A stretch of 64,000 nucleotides of DNA from Shimia sp. R9_2 (GTDB lineage: Bacteria > Pseudomonadota > Alphaproteobacteria > Rhodobacterales > Rhodobacteraceae), in the NCBI RefSeq assembly GCF_017743735.1, contig NZ_JAGHRO010000003.1, positions 248,001 through 312,000 of the forward strand, in the 5' to 3' direction. Below, piece after piece: positions 55,043-63,861 of this stretch. Below the pieces are notes generated by a model. That model was given only the letters and a program-made list of their open reading frames with translations. It did no database searches and was not told the origin of the DNA. Made by a program: the position numbers and the translations under genes. Every line of letters starts with the position of its first letter. Position 1 is the first letter of the stretch.

Positions 55043-55807
55043 ATGGACGAATCTTTGGATTATGTTGAAACGGTGATGAACCAGACCAGCCTTGAGGCGC
55101 TCTGGGAATTGCACTGCGCCAAAATGGCGACCTATGGTTTTGACAAAATCATCTATGGCTACACCAACTATCGCAGCGGTATGTCGCTGGGTGATGTGGA
55201 AGATTTCTTTATCCTGTCCAACCACCAGCGCGACTATCTCGACAAGTATATCGGTGAAGGCCTCTATTTTGACGGCCCTATGATGAAATGGTCGCTGGAC
55301 AATGCTGGCGCACAAAGCTGGAGCATCATTCAGAACGCCTTTGCGGCTGGAAATCTGACCGAAAAACAGATGCGCGTTTATAAGGTCAACAGAAGCTACG
55401 GTTTGAACGCTGGCTACACTATTAGTTTTCCGACGGTTTCGTCACGGCACAAAGGTGCGATTTCACTGGGTGCGCGCACAGACATGTCTCAGGAAGAGGT
55501 TGATAAGCTGTGGAAATCTGTAGGTCGAGAGATCTCTCTGATCAACAATGTGGCACATCTTAAGATCCAGTCCCTGCCCTACAAAAACCCAGAACGGGAA
55601 CTCACAAAACGTCAAAGAGAAGTTTTGGAATGGGTCGGAGATGGCAAAACTATTCAGGATATTGCCCTGTTGATCGAGCGCACTCCCGCGACAGTTGAGA
55701 AGCATTTGCGACTCGCCAGAGACGCCATGAATGTAGAGACAACGGCGCAAGCTTTGCTAAAGGCGTCATTTATGCGTCAAATTTACTTGCTAGAGGGGCA
55801 AAACTGA
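55043..55807 (+). CDS. LuxR-type autoinducer-binding regulator, no luxI partner nearby
   Basis: 254 aa. N-terminal autoinducer-binding domain (residues about 15-165) and C-terminal LuxR HTH (ELTKRQREVLEWVGDGKTIQ, TPATVEKHLRLARDAM). Of the acyl-homoserine-lactone pocket residues, Tyr69, Asp77 and Trp93 match TraR Tyr61, Asp70 and Trp85, but Tyr65 replaces the normally conserved Trp57. No luxI homologue is in the window, so it looks like an orphan (solo) regulator. The start codon is weakly supported; no good ribosome site is seen. Confidence 0.88.
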   Translation: MDESLDYVETVMNQTSLEALWELHCAKMATYGFDKIIYGYTNYRSGMSLGDVEDFFILSNHQRDYLDKYIGEGLYFDGPMMKWSLDNAGAQSWSIIQNAFAAGNLTEKQMRVYKVNRSYGLNAGYTISFPTVSSRHKGAISLGARTDMSQEEVDKLWKSVGREISLINNVAHLKIQSLPYKNPERELTKRQREVLEWVGDGKTIQDIALLIERTPATVEKHLRLARDAMNVETTAQALLKASFMRQIYLLEGQN

Positions 55808-56079
55808 CGCATGATAGGGTCATTAGTATGGTATCCCTGACTTGTTGGTTATTTGTCAGACTGGCACTATCGAATTGTTCCGTGAGTGGTGGCTTTGGCC
55901 TTGGAACACATCGGCACTGATCCTCGCAATTACGAGGCTCTCTGGGTCGACCGGTATCAACCCGGACGTTAGCTTTGGTTTATTTTAACTAGGAGCTGAC
56001 ACTTTTCGGTGGCCTCCCCATCCCCATGTTTTGGAGGCCTTGAAAAAGGGCGGCGTCATCTTTAGGTGGCGTCGCTTTT
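55808..56079 (+). ncRNA. Candidate small RNA(s) in gene-free region
   Basis: No ORF of convincing type. Hairpins in plus orientation: CCTCG-N6-CGAGG (55922-55937), GGCCTCC-N15-GGAGGCC (56011-56039), then a 12-bp stem GCGGCGTCATCT-TT-AGGTGGCGTCGC (with G-U pairs) followed by TTTTC (56050-56079), an intrinsic terminator. With no gene 200 nt upstream except luxR, this could be luxR's 3' UTR or an independent sRNA. The rest of the stretch (56080-56290) has only weak hairpins. Confidence 0.35.
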
Positions 56080-56290
56080 CTGTTTGGTGCGGAGTTTTTG
56101 CACTCCCGAGAATCGACTGCTTAGAAGATTCGGTTTCATACCAACGTGGGCAAGGCGCTGTACTGTTAGGGTTTAAGGTATGACGAGGCCGATCACCTTG
56201 CGCGTGCATTCTGAGAGATGGAAGGCCTTTTGCCTCTCAGACCTTTGCACCTAAATGCATAAAGTGATCCAACGGCTTTGTTGTAACGTA

Positions 56291-56320
56291 AAGAGCCATT
56301 CGAGCTGGCCCTCTCTTTTT
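56291..56320 (+). terminator. Second terminator-like hairpin with T6 run
   Basis: AGAG-CCA-TTCGAGC-TGG-CC-CTCT (two-nt bulge) followed by C and at least six T. No ORF ends here, so it may close a small RNA transcribed from 56080-56290. Confidence 0.45.
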
Positions 56321-56433
56321 TAAGCCTTTGTTTTTGAGGCAATTTCACTGCCATTTCTTCAGGCTACGCCTATGCGAGATGGCTCTCAAAACGCCCTCCC
56401 CTCATCAAACGCCTGATCAACTCTTTTGCGCGT

Positions 56434-56448
56434 TTAACCGTTCGTTAT
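56434..56448 (+). promoter_or_regulatory. CtrA-like site before chemoreceptor gene
   Basis: TTAA (56434-56437), seven nt, TTAT (56445-56448): one mismatch from the CtrA site TTAA-N7-TTAA, about 80 nt upstream of the chemoreceptor start. CtrA controls motility genes in this group. Confidence 0.4.
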
Positions 56449-56527
56449 CGCCAATTTCTGAGTGTCGCCAAAAGACATGCGGTGGCTTCTGTGGCGATCG
56501 CGACAGGCTATAGGAAATGGAGAAGAC

Positions 56528-58339
56528 ATGAACAACCTAGCCATCGGTACACGATTATTTGTCACGTTTGGTTTTATGTTGGTTCTCATGATTGGCCTCG
56601 CGATGGTCGCCGTTTGGAGGGTTGAAGCAGCCCGCGAAACGCTGGCGCAGATCAACGAGATCAATTCTGTGAAGCAACGTCATGCAATTAACTTTCGCGG
56701 CAGCGTACACGACAGGGCCATTGCGATCCGCGATGTTGTCTTGATCCCTGCTGGAGCGGAACGCGATGCGCAGATTGATCTGATCGAAAAACTGGCTGCG
56801 GATTATGCGGAAAACGAGGTGCAGCTGACCCAACTTCTGTCTGACAGCACGCAAGCGCAGCCCGAAGAAATCGAAATCGCCGCGCGTATTGCTGAAGTGC
56901 AGGCCAAGACCAATCCACTGGTCGACGAGATCGCCGCCAAGATCTATTCGGGTGACCCTCAGCAGCAAGCGCAGGCGCTAGAACTGCTTTATGTGGTGTC
57001 GCCTCTGTTTTCTGCCTGGCTCGGGGTGATCAACGAGTTCATCGACTTTGAAGAAGCCGCGAACCAAGCGGCCGGGACGGAAGTAACAGCCGCAATGGAC
57101 AGCTTTGGCATGCATGTGGTGATCATTCTTTTGTCAGCCGTTGTTTTGTCCGCCTTTGCTGCGCTGTCGGTCACCCGCTCTGTCACCCGCCCGATCGCGC
57201 ACCTGCAGGCTTTGCTGAGCCGTATGGCGGATGGGGATGTGACCGCGGACGACAGCCTAGCCCAGAGAAAAGATGAGATTGGTGCGCTGGCGCGCGTGGT
57301 GGCGTCTCTGCGTGAGGCGCTTGAGGACAATCAGCGCAAGGAAGAGGAAATCCGCGAGAATGCTCAGCAGGTCGAAACCGTTGTTGAGGCACTCGGCAAG
57401 GGACTTAAGGAGCTTTCGAAGGGCGATTTGACCTATCGTCTGGACACGGCTTTTGCCGGCTCGATGGACACTCTGCGTAAAGACTTCAACACCTCAGCGG
57501 AGAAGCTGAACTCCCTGTTGGCTGCGATCCGTGCAAACTCCTCGACCGTGAAGCATTTCTCCTCTGAGTTGGCGAGCGCTTCTCGTGAGTTGGCACAACG
57601 TACCGAAGGCCAGTCGGCGACGCTTGATGAAACCACCTCTGCCATGGAAGATCTGACAGCCAGTGCAAAGTCTGCAGCACAAAGCGCGCGCAACGTCGAG
57701 CAGATCGTATCAGAAGCTCGGGAAGAGGCGGATCAAAGCGGCGAGATTGTCTCTATGGCCGCGAATTCGATGACCAAGATTGAGACCTCCTCTAACCAGA
57801 TTTCGGCGATCATCGCGGTGATCGAGGATATCTCTTTCCAAACCAATCTATTGGCGCTGAATGCAGGTGTGGAAGCCGCCCGCGCCGGAGAAGCTGGACG
57901 GGGGTTCGCGGTTGTCGCCTCCGAAGTGCGCTCACTGGCGCTCAGATCCACAGACTCTGCGCAGGAGATCAAAGATCTGATCGCAGTCAGCTCGGATCAG
58001 GTGTCTGAAGGTGTGGATCTGGTGGCGCGCATGGGCGGAGAGCTGAAGAGCATCGCTGACAAGGTTGGCGGGATTTCCGATGTGGTCGGAGAGATTGTGC
58101 AGGTGGTGGATCAGCAGTCCAATACGATTGCAGAGGTCAACACCGGTATTGCGCAGCTGGATCGTGTCACGCAGCAGAACACTGCGATGGTCGATCAGAC
58201 ACAGCAGCACTGTACAACGCTGGAAGACAACTCCGTTGAGTTGATCCAGCAGATGTCCGTCTTTGAGATCGAAGAGACGGTTGGCTCCGCTGACGGTGAT
58301 GTTGTCACTGAGACGGAAGCGCAGCACATCGCGGCCTGA
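56528..58339 (+). CDS. Methyl-accepting chemotaxis protein
   Basis: 603 aa. TM1 at residues about 10-30 ([20 protein letters not shown]), a periplasmic helical ligand domain (about 31-195, four-helix-bundle type), TM2 about 196-215, HAMP (about 216-270), a second linker and the signalling hairpin with [21 protein letters not shown] and [17 protein letters not shown]. The ligand is unknown. Start ATG 56528 has GGAAATGGAG upstream. No CheR-binding pentapeptide end is evident; the C-terminus is acidic. Standalone receptor. Confidence 0.94.
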   Translation: MNNLAIGTRLFVTFGFMLVLMIGLAMVAVWRVEAARETLAQINEINSVKQRHAINFRGSVHDRAIAIRDVVLIPAGAERDAQIDLIEKLAADYAENEVQLTQLLSDSTQAQPEEIEIAARIAEVQAKTNPLVDEIAAKIYSGDPQQQAQALELLYVVSPLFSAWLGVINEFIDFEEAANQAAGTEVTAAMDSFGMHVVIILLSAVVLSAFAALSVTRSVTRPIAHLQALLSRMADGDVTADDSLAQRKDEIGALARVVASLREALEDNQRKEEEIRENAQQVETVVEALGKGLKELSKGDLTYRLDTAFAGSMDTLRKDFNTSAEKLNSLLAAIRANSSTVKHFSSELASASRELAQRTEGQSATLDETTSAMEDLTASAKSAAQSARNVEQIVSEAREEADQSGEIVSMAANSMTKIETSSNQISAIIAVIEDISFQTNLLALNAGVEAARAGEAGRGFAVVASEVRSLALRSTDSAQEIKDLIAVSSDQVSEGVDLVARMGGELKSIADKVGGISDVVGEIVQVVDQQSNTIAEVNTGIAQLDRVTQQNTAMVDQTQQHCTTLEDNSVELIQQMSVFEIEETVGSADGDVVTETEAQHIAA

Positions 58340-58365
58340 TCAACGCAGATTGTAGAACCAACGTG

Positions 58366-58390
58366 AGGGGATCCTGTTTCAGGGTCCCCT
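58366..58390 (+). terminator. Chemoreceptor terminator
   Basis: AGGGGATCCTG-TTT-CAGGGTCCCCT (58366-58390). A second stem GGCCTTC-TGA-GAAGGCC follows at 58401-58417. Neither has a long T run, but the first is strong. Confidence 0.7.
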
Positions 58391-58510
58391 TATGCATTCT
58401 GGCCTTCTGAGAAGGCCGTATGGCGGCCTTTAGGATGAGAGCCGGAGAGATGCAGCCCCCTGCCCCTAAACGCTCCGTAGATGAAAAACAGAGCCGTTCG
58501 GATACAAAAA

Positions 58511-58540
58511 AACGCCGCACACTCTGCAGTGTGCGGCGTT
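58511..58540 (-). terminator. rpsB-tsf terminator
   Basis: AACGCCGCACACT-CTGC-AGTGTGCGGCGTT, a 13-bp perfect stem with T6 on the minus strand (AAAAA before it on plus), 25 nt past the tsf stop. Confidence 0.93.
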
Positions 58541-58564
58541 CAAAATTTTCGACTTCAGAGGGGC

Positions 58565-59440
58565 TTAGCCCTGAGCGGCTTTCGCCACTTCTGCTGCGAA
58601 GTCTTCTTCTTTCTTCTCGATGCCTTCGCCCACTTCCATGCGGACGTAGCCAACGATTTCCGCACCTGCTTCTTTGGCAGCTGCTTCAACGGTCAGGTCT
58701 GGGTTGATCACGAAGTTCTGGCCCAGCAGGGTCACTTCGGACATGAATTTCTTCATGCGGCCCACGATCATCTTCTCGATCACCTGCTCCGGCTTGCCGG
58801 ATTCACGTGCGATCTCGATCTGAACGTTTTTCTCTTTTTCAACGATGGCTGGGTCGAGGTCTGCTTCGCCCAGGGCCTGCGGGTTGGCCGCTGCGATGTG
58901 CATGGCAACCTGCTTGCCGAATGCTTCGTCGCCGCCTTTCAGCGCCACGAGAACGCCGATTTTGCCCATGCCGTCGGTCGCTGGGTTGTGAACATAAGAG
59001 GTCACAACGTCACCTTCCACGGACGCCATGCGGCGCACGGACATGTTCTCACCGATGGTGGCAACAGCGTCGGTTACGGTTTCTTCAACGGTCTTACCGC
59101 CCAGATCCGCTGCTTTCAGCGCGTCAACGTCAGCAACGTTGATTGCTGCGCCAGCAATTTTGGCAACCATGGACTGGAAGTCAGCGTTTTTGCCAACAAA
59201 GTCGGTTTCGGAGTTCACCTCGACGGCAACACCTTTGCCACCTTCAACGGTGACAGCCACCAGACCTTCGGCTGCGGTACGGCCGGATTTCTTGGCCGCT
59301 TTTGCCAGGCCTTTGGTGCGCAGCCAGTCGATTGCTGCTTCCTGATCGCCATCGGTTTCGGTCAACGCTTTTTTCGCGTCCATCATGCCTGCGCCGGTCA
59401 TCTCGCGCAGTTCTTTAACCATTGCTGCTGTGATCGCCAT
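58565..59440 (-). CDS. tsf: Elongation factor Ts
   Basis: 291 aa. The guanine-nucleotide exchange factor for EF-Tu. N-terminal UBA-like start [23 protein letters not shown] and the core motif [18 protein letters not shown] are diagnostic. Highly expressed codon pattern. It follows rpsB by 75 nt containing a hairpin. Confidence 0.98.
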   Translation of the reverse strand: MAITAAMVKELREMTGAGMMDAKKALTETDGDQEAAIDWLRTKGLAKAAKKSGRTAAEGLVAVTVEGGKGVAVEVNSETDFVGKNADFQSMVAKIAGAAINVADVDALKAADLGGKTVEETVTDAVATIGENMSVRRMASVEGDVVTSYVHNPATDGMGKIGVLVALKGGDEAFGKQVAMHIAAANPQALGEADLDPAIVEKEKNVQIEIARESGKPEQVIEKMIVGRMKKFMSEVTLLGQNFVINPDLTVEAAAKEAGAEIVGYVRMEVGEGIEKKEEDFAAEVAKAAQG

Positions 59441-59471
59441 CTGTGGCTCTCCTCGTCAGAATTCGGATTGT

Positions 59472-59494
59472 GGGGGCGGGTGTACCCTGCCCCC
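59472..59494 (-). terminator. rpsB-tsf intergenic hairpin
   Basis: GGGGGC-GGG-TGTA-CCC-T-GCCCCC forms a stem with one bulge in the 75-nt gap. No T run, so it may be an attenuator or processing/stability element rather than a full terminator. Confidence 0.55.
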
Positions 59495-59515
59495 ATGTCA
59501 GATTTGTAACGTCGC

Positions 59516-60286
59516 TTACGCGTCTGCTGCGGCTTCTTCGGCCACGGCTTCTTCAACCGGAGCTTCGAATTCGCCCAGATCCACACCTGCGGCGCCCAGC
59601 TGTGCGGTCATGCCGTCCAGAGCAGCGCGGGCTGCGAGGTCACAGTACAGGGAGATCGCGCGGGAGGCGTCGTCGTTGCCTGGGATGATGTAGTCAACGC
59701 CGTCTGGGGAGCAGTTGGTGTCAACCACAGCCACAACTGGGATGCCCAGTTTGTTGGCTTCGGCGATGGCCAGTGCTTCTTTTTTCACGTCGATGACGAA
59801 CAGCAGGTCAGGAACGCCGCCCATGTCGCGGATACCGCCGAGAGACGCTTGCAGCTTCTCCTGGTCGCGCTCGATGCCCAGACGCTCTTTCTTGGTCAGG
59901 CCTTCTGCGCCGGATGCCAGCTTCTCGTCGATCTCTTTCAGACGGTTGATGGACTGGGAAACGGTTTTCCAGTTGGTCAGCGTGCCGCCGAGCCAGCGGT
60001 GGTTCATGAAGTACTGAGCGGATTTCTCTGCTGCATCTGCGATTGGCGCTGCGGCCTGACGCTTGGTGCCAACGAAGAGAACGCGGCCGCCCTTTGCAAC
60101 AGTGTCACGAACGGCTGTCAGAGCCTGGTCCAGCATAGGAACGGTCTGGGTCAGGTCCATGATGTGGATGCCGTTGCGGGAGCCGTAGATGAACGGGCCC
60201 ATGCGTGGGTTCCAGCGCTGTGTTTGGTGACCAAAGTGAACGCCAGCTTCCAGCAGCTGACGCATGGAGAACTCGGGAAGAGCCAT
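59516..60286 (-). CDS. rpsB: 30S ribosomal protein S2
   Basis: 256 aa. Starts [20 protein letters not shown]; core motifs [21 protein letters not shown] and [19 protein letters not shown]. The frame is open upstream, but ATG 60286 with GGAAAA upstream fits the family start. The acidic C-terminus ([11 protein letters not shown]) is usual in alphaproteobacteria. rpsB-tsf is the universal pairing. Confidence 0.98.
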   Translation of the reverse strand: MALPEFSMRQLLEAGVHFGHQTQRWNPRMGPFIYGSRNGIHIMDLTQTVPMLDQALTAVRDTVAKGGRVLFVGTKRQAAAPIADAAEKSAQYFMNHRWLGGTLTNWKTVSQSINRLKEIDEKLASGAEGLTKKERLGIERDQEKLQASLGGIRDMGGVPDLLFVIDVKKEALAIAEANKLGIPVVAVVDTNCSPDGVDYIIPGNDDASRAISLYCDLAARAALDGMTAQLGAAGVDLGEFEAPVEEAVAEEAAADA

Positions 60287-60608
60287 GCTATTTTCCTTTT
60301 CCGGTTTACGCCTTGGCGGGGAGAAGTGAGAGCGGATGCTCCAACCGGCGGACCGACAGGGATGTCTCCCCTGCCCAAGCCCAAACCCCGCCTGCGGGTT
60401 TGAATGGCGCGCGTCTACAGCAGGTTTTACTATCATGCAAGGGCCGAGTGGCAGACTTGGCCGCAAAAGGTGCAAAACACCGCTGCTTTGGGTTGACCTT
60501 ACCTCACAGCACGGCAAAATCCTTAATAGGTTTACGATTGCACAGCAAGCGCCGCTGACTGTAGGCGGCGCCGTGACCTGTGCGACCACTCAGCTAAGGA
60601 GCTGTTTT
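60287..60608. other. rpsB leader and GST promoter region
   Basis: 322 bp without a gene. It contains the minus-strand rpsB leader, where S2 autoregulation is usual in other bacteria though no specific structure is identified here, and plus-strand promoter-like TTGACC (60494-60499) upstream of the GST gene. Nothing else is supported. Confidence 0.4.
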
Positions 60609-61223
60609 ATGATCAAACTCTATCACCTCAACCGATCGCGTTCCCTGCGGATCATGTGGCTTCTGGAAGAAATAGGGGTCGAGTACGAGCTTTGCGCCTA
60701 TCAGCGGAACAGTGAGACCTTTCTGGCACCCGAAGTGCTGAAAGACATCCACCCGCTGGGCAAAGCGCCGATGCTGGAAATCGACGGGCAGCTGATCACG
60801 GAGTCTGCCGCGATTGTCGAGATCCTGTGCCAAAGATTCGCGCCGCAAATGATCCCGGCCGCCACAGATGTCGCGGCCTCCCTTGAACATCTGCAGCTGA
60901 TGCATTTCGCGGAAGGCTCCGCGATGACGCCTTTGTTGCTGGGGATTTATACCAGCACTTTGGGGGATGCCGCCGCGCCGCTGCAACCGCGCATCCAGTC
61001 AGAAACCAAGAACCACTTTCACTATATGGAGGGGCTGATCCGCCCGTCAGGTCATTTTGTGCTGGATGAGCTGTCTGCCGTGGATGTGATGATGCTGTTC
61101 CCCGCGCAATCTGCGATCCATCGTCTGGGATTGGCAGAGACCTACCCTAAGCTGGCGGCCTATGTCGCGGCGATTGAGGCGCGGCCCGCGTTTCAGCGCG
61201 CAGTGGCGCGTGACAACGGATGA
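60609..61223 (+). CDS. Glutathione S-transferase family protein
   Basis: 204 aa. N-terminal thioredoxin-like domain MIKLYHLNRSRSLRIMWLLEE with DGQLITESAAIVEIL (the glutathione-binding Ser), then the helical C-terminal domain. Substrate unknown. Start ATG 60609 has AAGGAG upstream. It diverges from rpsB. Confidence 0.9.
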   Translation: MIKLYHLNRSRSLRIMWLLEEIGVEYELCAYQRNSETFLAPEVLKDIHPLGKAPMLEIDGQLITESAAIVEILCQRFAPQMIPAATDVAASLEHLQLMHFAEGSAMTPLLLGIYTSTLGDAAAPLQPRIQSETKNHFHYMEGLIRPSGHFVLDELSAVDVMMLFPAQSAIHRLGLAETYPKLAAYVAAIEARPAFQRAVARDNG

Positions 61224-61278
61224 CAAAAGGCTTCTGTAGGACGCTTTGAGCTGATCAAGAGCGCCCCATTGGCGACAT

Positions 61279-62097
61279 TTACTGGCCAAGCCCGGCGCGG
61301 ATCTGATCTTCAGCGGCCCGCGCCAGAGCTTTGCGGTTGGCGAAGTCTGAAACCTTCAGGGGCGGATGATAGACCACCTCTACATTCCCCTGCCGCGCAG
61401 CAGCCAAGGTCGATAGAAGATGTGGGCCAAAGTCCATATCGCCCCACCAGCCGTAAAACCGCGGCTCTGCCCCTTTGGGGGCCGTGTAATGCACTGTGAC
61501 AGGCTGGATCAGCATTTCCTCGCGCAGGCGGGGATCAAAGAACGCCTCAAACAGCGTTGTTTTGAAAGGCAAAACCCGCAAGCTGTCGCTGCTGGTGCCT
61601 TCCGGGAAGAACAGGAGCTGATGCCCGGCCAGCAGGCGATCCTCAAACATGGTTTTGTGCGCCCGTGCTTCGCGGCGGTCGCGTCGAATGAACAGCGTGC
61701 CCGTGGCGCGGGCCAGCCAGCCGATGCCGGGCCAATTGGCCACCTCAGCTTTGGAGACGAAGTAGACCTGCTGCGGCGCGTTGAGGGCAAAGATGTCAAG
61801 CCAGGAGGAGTGATTGGCCACCACAGCACCGCGATCTTTGATTGGCGTGCCGGAAACTGAAAAGCGGATGCCCAAGAGACGGAAGGCGTTTCTGCAGACA
61901 AATTGCGTGATGTAGGGCGTCCATGGGCGGCGCAGGCCGAAGAGCGGCCGCTCGATCAGGCGCAGCAAAAGCAGGAGCGCGAGGCAGCCAAAAACAAGGA
62001 GCGCCAAAGGAAGCCCACGCAGGATGGCGCGCACTATGCCCATGGCGCCAAGCTTGGGCAGCATTGGATAGCCGTCTTCGCTTTCCCAGGTGCTCAC
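61279..62097 (-). CDS. olsA: Lyso-ornithine lipid acyltransferase OlsA-like (PlsC fold)
   Basis: 272 aa. 1-acylglycerol-phosphate acyltransferase fold with motif VVANHSSWLDIFALN (HX4D type: NHSSWLD) and LLFFPEGTSSDS. One N-terminal TM helix (about 22-48). Start is GTG 62097 overlapping the OlsB stop (GTGA). Paired with OlsB, it would add the second fatty acyl chain to lyso-ornithine lipid. Phosphatidic-acid synthesis (PlsC proper) is the alternative, but the pairing favours ornithine lipids. Confidence 0.9.
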   Translation of the reverse strand: MSTWESEDGYPMLPKLGAMGIVRAILRGLPLALLVFGCLALLLLLRLIERPLFGLRRPWTPYITQFVCRNAFRLLGIRFSVSGTPIKDRGAVVANHSSWLDIFALNAPQQVYFVSKAEVANWPGIGWLARATGTLFIRRDRREARAHKTMFEDRLLAGHQLLFFPEGTSSDSLRVLPFKTTLFEAFFDPRLREEMLIQPVTVHYTAPKGAEPRFYGWWGDMDFGPHLLSTLAAARQGNVEVVYHPPLKVSDFANRKALARAAEDQIRAGLGQ

Positions 62098-62873
62098 AGT
62101 GAACGCTCCTTGGTATATAGCGCGCGGTTTTTCTCGTTCATCCGAGCGGTGTCGAGGATCAGGCAGACGTCCGTGGTGTTAAATGCATGGTCGAGATAGG
62201 CCCCCTCCCCGACAAAGCCGCCAAGACGCAGATAGGCCTTGATCAGAGGTGGCACGGACAGCATGGCCGCGCGGCGGTCGATCTCCTCTTCGGGGATGAG
62301 GTCCATCGGTTGGAACACATCGGCCTGTGTGCGGGTGCGGATGTCTTCAGGGGCCAGATGCCGGCTGTGCAGCAGGGACAGCGCGGCCGCATGTTCGGTT
62401 ACATCGGTGCCGTGGAAACTGGCGACTCCAAAGAGCACCTCGATTTCATGCGCGGCGACATAGGCGGCCAGCGCATTCCAGAGATGAAACATCGCCGCCC
62501 CGCCGCGGTAGTCTGGATGCAGGCAGGATCGACCCAGTTCCAGAAGGCGGCGGCCTGAGGCCTTCAAGGTGGAGAGATCATATTCATCCTCCGAGTAGAA
62601 CTGTCCGATCTCTTGGGCTTTCTCATCAGTAAGAAGACGGTAGACACCGACCACCTGATCGATGGGATCGGCCTCTCGCGCGTGATCCATCAGGATCAGA
62701 TGGTCAAAATGCGCATCAAAGCGGTCCTGCTCAAGTTTGGCCTCGTGATCCACCATCGGCCCGTCGGCGCCGAGCTCTTCCACAAAAACGCGATACCGCA
62801 GGCGTTGAGCGGCCTTTAATTCGGCCTCAGAGCTCACAATTTTAACTTCGAAATCAGGCGCCTGCGCAGTCAT
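62094..62873 (-). CDS. olsB: L-ornithine N-alpha-acyltransferase OlsB-like
   Basis: 259 aa, GNAT-like acyltransferase fold: AAQRLRYRVFVEELGADGP, LLELGRSCLHPDYRGGAAMFHLW and VASFHGTDVTEHAAALSLLH. It N-acylates ornithine with a hydroxy-fatty acyl from ACP, the first step of ornithine-lipid synthesis. It is translationally coupled to olsA. Ornithine lipids can replace phospholipids under phosphate limitation, but no Pho box is visible in the 120 bp upstream. Confidence 0.93.
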   Translation of the reverse strand: MTAQAPDFEVKIVSSEAELKAAQRLRYRVFVEELGADGPMVDHEAKLEQDRFDAHFDHLILMDHAREADPIDQVVGVYRLLTDEKAQEIGQFYSEDEYDLSTLKASGRRLLELGRSCLHPDYRGGAAMFHLWNALAAYVAAHEIEVLFGVASFHGTDVTEHAAALSLLHSRHLAPEDIRTRTQADVFQPMDLIPEEEIDRRAAMLSVPPLIKAYLRLGGFVGEGAYLDHAFNTTDVCLILDTARMNEKNRALYTKERSL

Positions 62874-62994
62874 GGGAATGAGGCTTCCTCTTTGTTTTTA
62901 GGGTTCTTAGGCAGGGATGTGCGCAAAATCAACCGGCGTCGTTGGGTCGGCGTGTTGACGTTTTCAGATGCGCATGCACAATTTGTTAACCAAA

Positions 62995-63177
62995 TTAGGT
63001 TTCTGATGCGGGCATCAACATGATACGCGTTCCATCGATGACAACTTTGCCCGCGTCTCGGAAATTGACGGTAACTTTGCCGCCGATGTTGGATTGCACC
63101 TGCCCCAGCCCCCAGTCAGGTTGGTCCGGATGGGTCACCAACATTCCGGGTTCAAGAAAGGCATTGAGATCGTCCAT
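62995..63177 (-). CDS. DUF3553 protein
   Basis: 60 aa. Small all-beta protein: AFLEPGMLVTHPDQPDWGLGQVQS, then GKVTVNFRDAGKVVI, the DUF3553 pattern. Start ATG 63177 (MDDLNAF), where homologues begin; a longer in-frame start is rejected. It diverges from chpT with only 29 nt between the starts, so they share a promoter region. Confidence 0.8.
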   Translation of the reverse strand: MDDLNAFLEPGMLVTHPDQPDWGLGQVQSNIGGKVTVNFRDAGKVVIDGTRIMLMPASET

Positions 63178-63206
63178 TGGGCCACTCGTCTCTAAAAGGA
63201 ATACAG

Positions 63207-63803
63207 ATGTCAGATAATACGGATTTCTCCGCATTGGTAGGGTCACGGATTTGCCACGACCTGATCAGCCCGGTCGGTGCCATTGGCAACGGGCTTGAAT
63301 TGCTCTCGCTGACAGGCGACGCCAAAGGCCCGGAAATGGAGATGATCGAGGACAGCGTAAAAAACGCCAACGCCCGCATCCGTCTCTTCCGGGTGGCTTT
63401 TGGTCAGCCGGGGGATGAGCAGATGGTCGGCGCGCAGGAGATCCAGTCCATCCTTGCGGATCTGGCACCAAGCTCGCGGGTGGAAACCTTCTGGGAAGTC
63501 GAAGGCCCTGTGGCACGGCCCGAGCTGCGTCTCGCCTTCCTCACCCTCATGTGTTTTGAGGCTTCCATGCCCTTTGGCGGCACAATCAGCATCGCGAACG
63601 AAGGCGCGGGTTGGTACCTGCTGGCGGAAAGCGAAAAACTGCGCGCGGACACGGAACTTTGGGGGGCGGTGTCTCATGGCGACGTGCCTGCGGGGTTGGT
63701 GCCTGCAAAAGTTCAGTTTGGGCTTTTGCCTCAAGGCGCAAAGCTGCTTGGGCGTCCGCTCAGCGTGTCCATGACGGATATGAGTTTGGAAGTGCGCTTC
63801 TAA
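63207..63803 (+). CDS. chpT: Histidine phosphotransferase ChpT
   Basis: 198 aa. The phospho-His is His17 in SRICHDLISPVGAIGNGLEL, the ChpT DHp motif; a degenerate CA-like domain follows. ChpT passes phosphate from hybrid kinase CckA to CtrA and CpdR, controlling cell cycle and, in this group, motility and gene transfer. Start ATG 63207 has AAAGGA upstream. A terminator follows. Confidence 0.92.
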   Translation: MSDNTDFSALVGSRICHDLISPVGAIGNGLELLSLTGDAKGPEMEMIEDSVKNANARIRLFRVAFGQPGDEQMVGAQEIQSILADLAPSSRVETFWEVEGPVARPELRLAFLTLMCFEASMPFGGTISIANEGAGWYLLAESEKLRADTELWGAVSHGDVPAGLVPAKVQFGLLPQGAKLLGRPLSVSMTDMSLEVRF

Positions 63804-63810
63804 ACACGAA

Positions 63811-63841
63811 AAAGGCGCCGGAGATCGGCGCCTTTCTTTTT
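63811..63841. terminator. chpT/proA terminator
   Basis: AAAGGCGCCG-GAGAT-CGGCGCCTTT then CTTTTTT on plus. AAAAAGG before the stem lets it serve minus-strand proA too. Confidence 0.9.
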
Positions 63842-63861
63842 TCTCAGGTGTCGTCGCTGTG

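Noticed and set aside
25384-62993. TTAACCAA occurs at 25384, 45027 (minus) and 62986
   Set aside because: It resembles a CtrA half site (TTAACCAT-like), but three short matches in AT-rich intergenic DNA may be chance; no N7-spaced partner is present at any of them.
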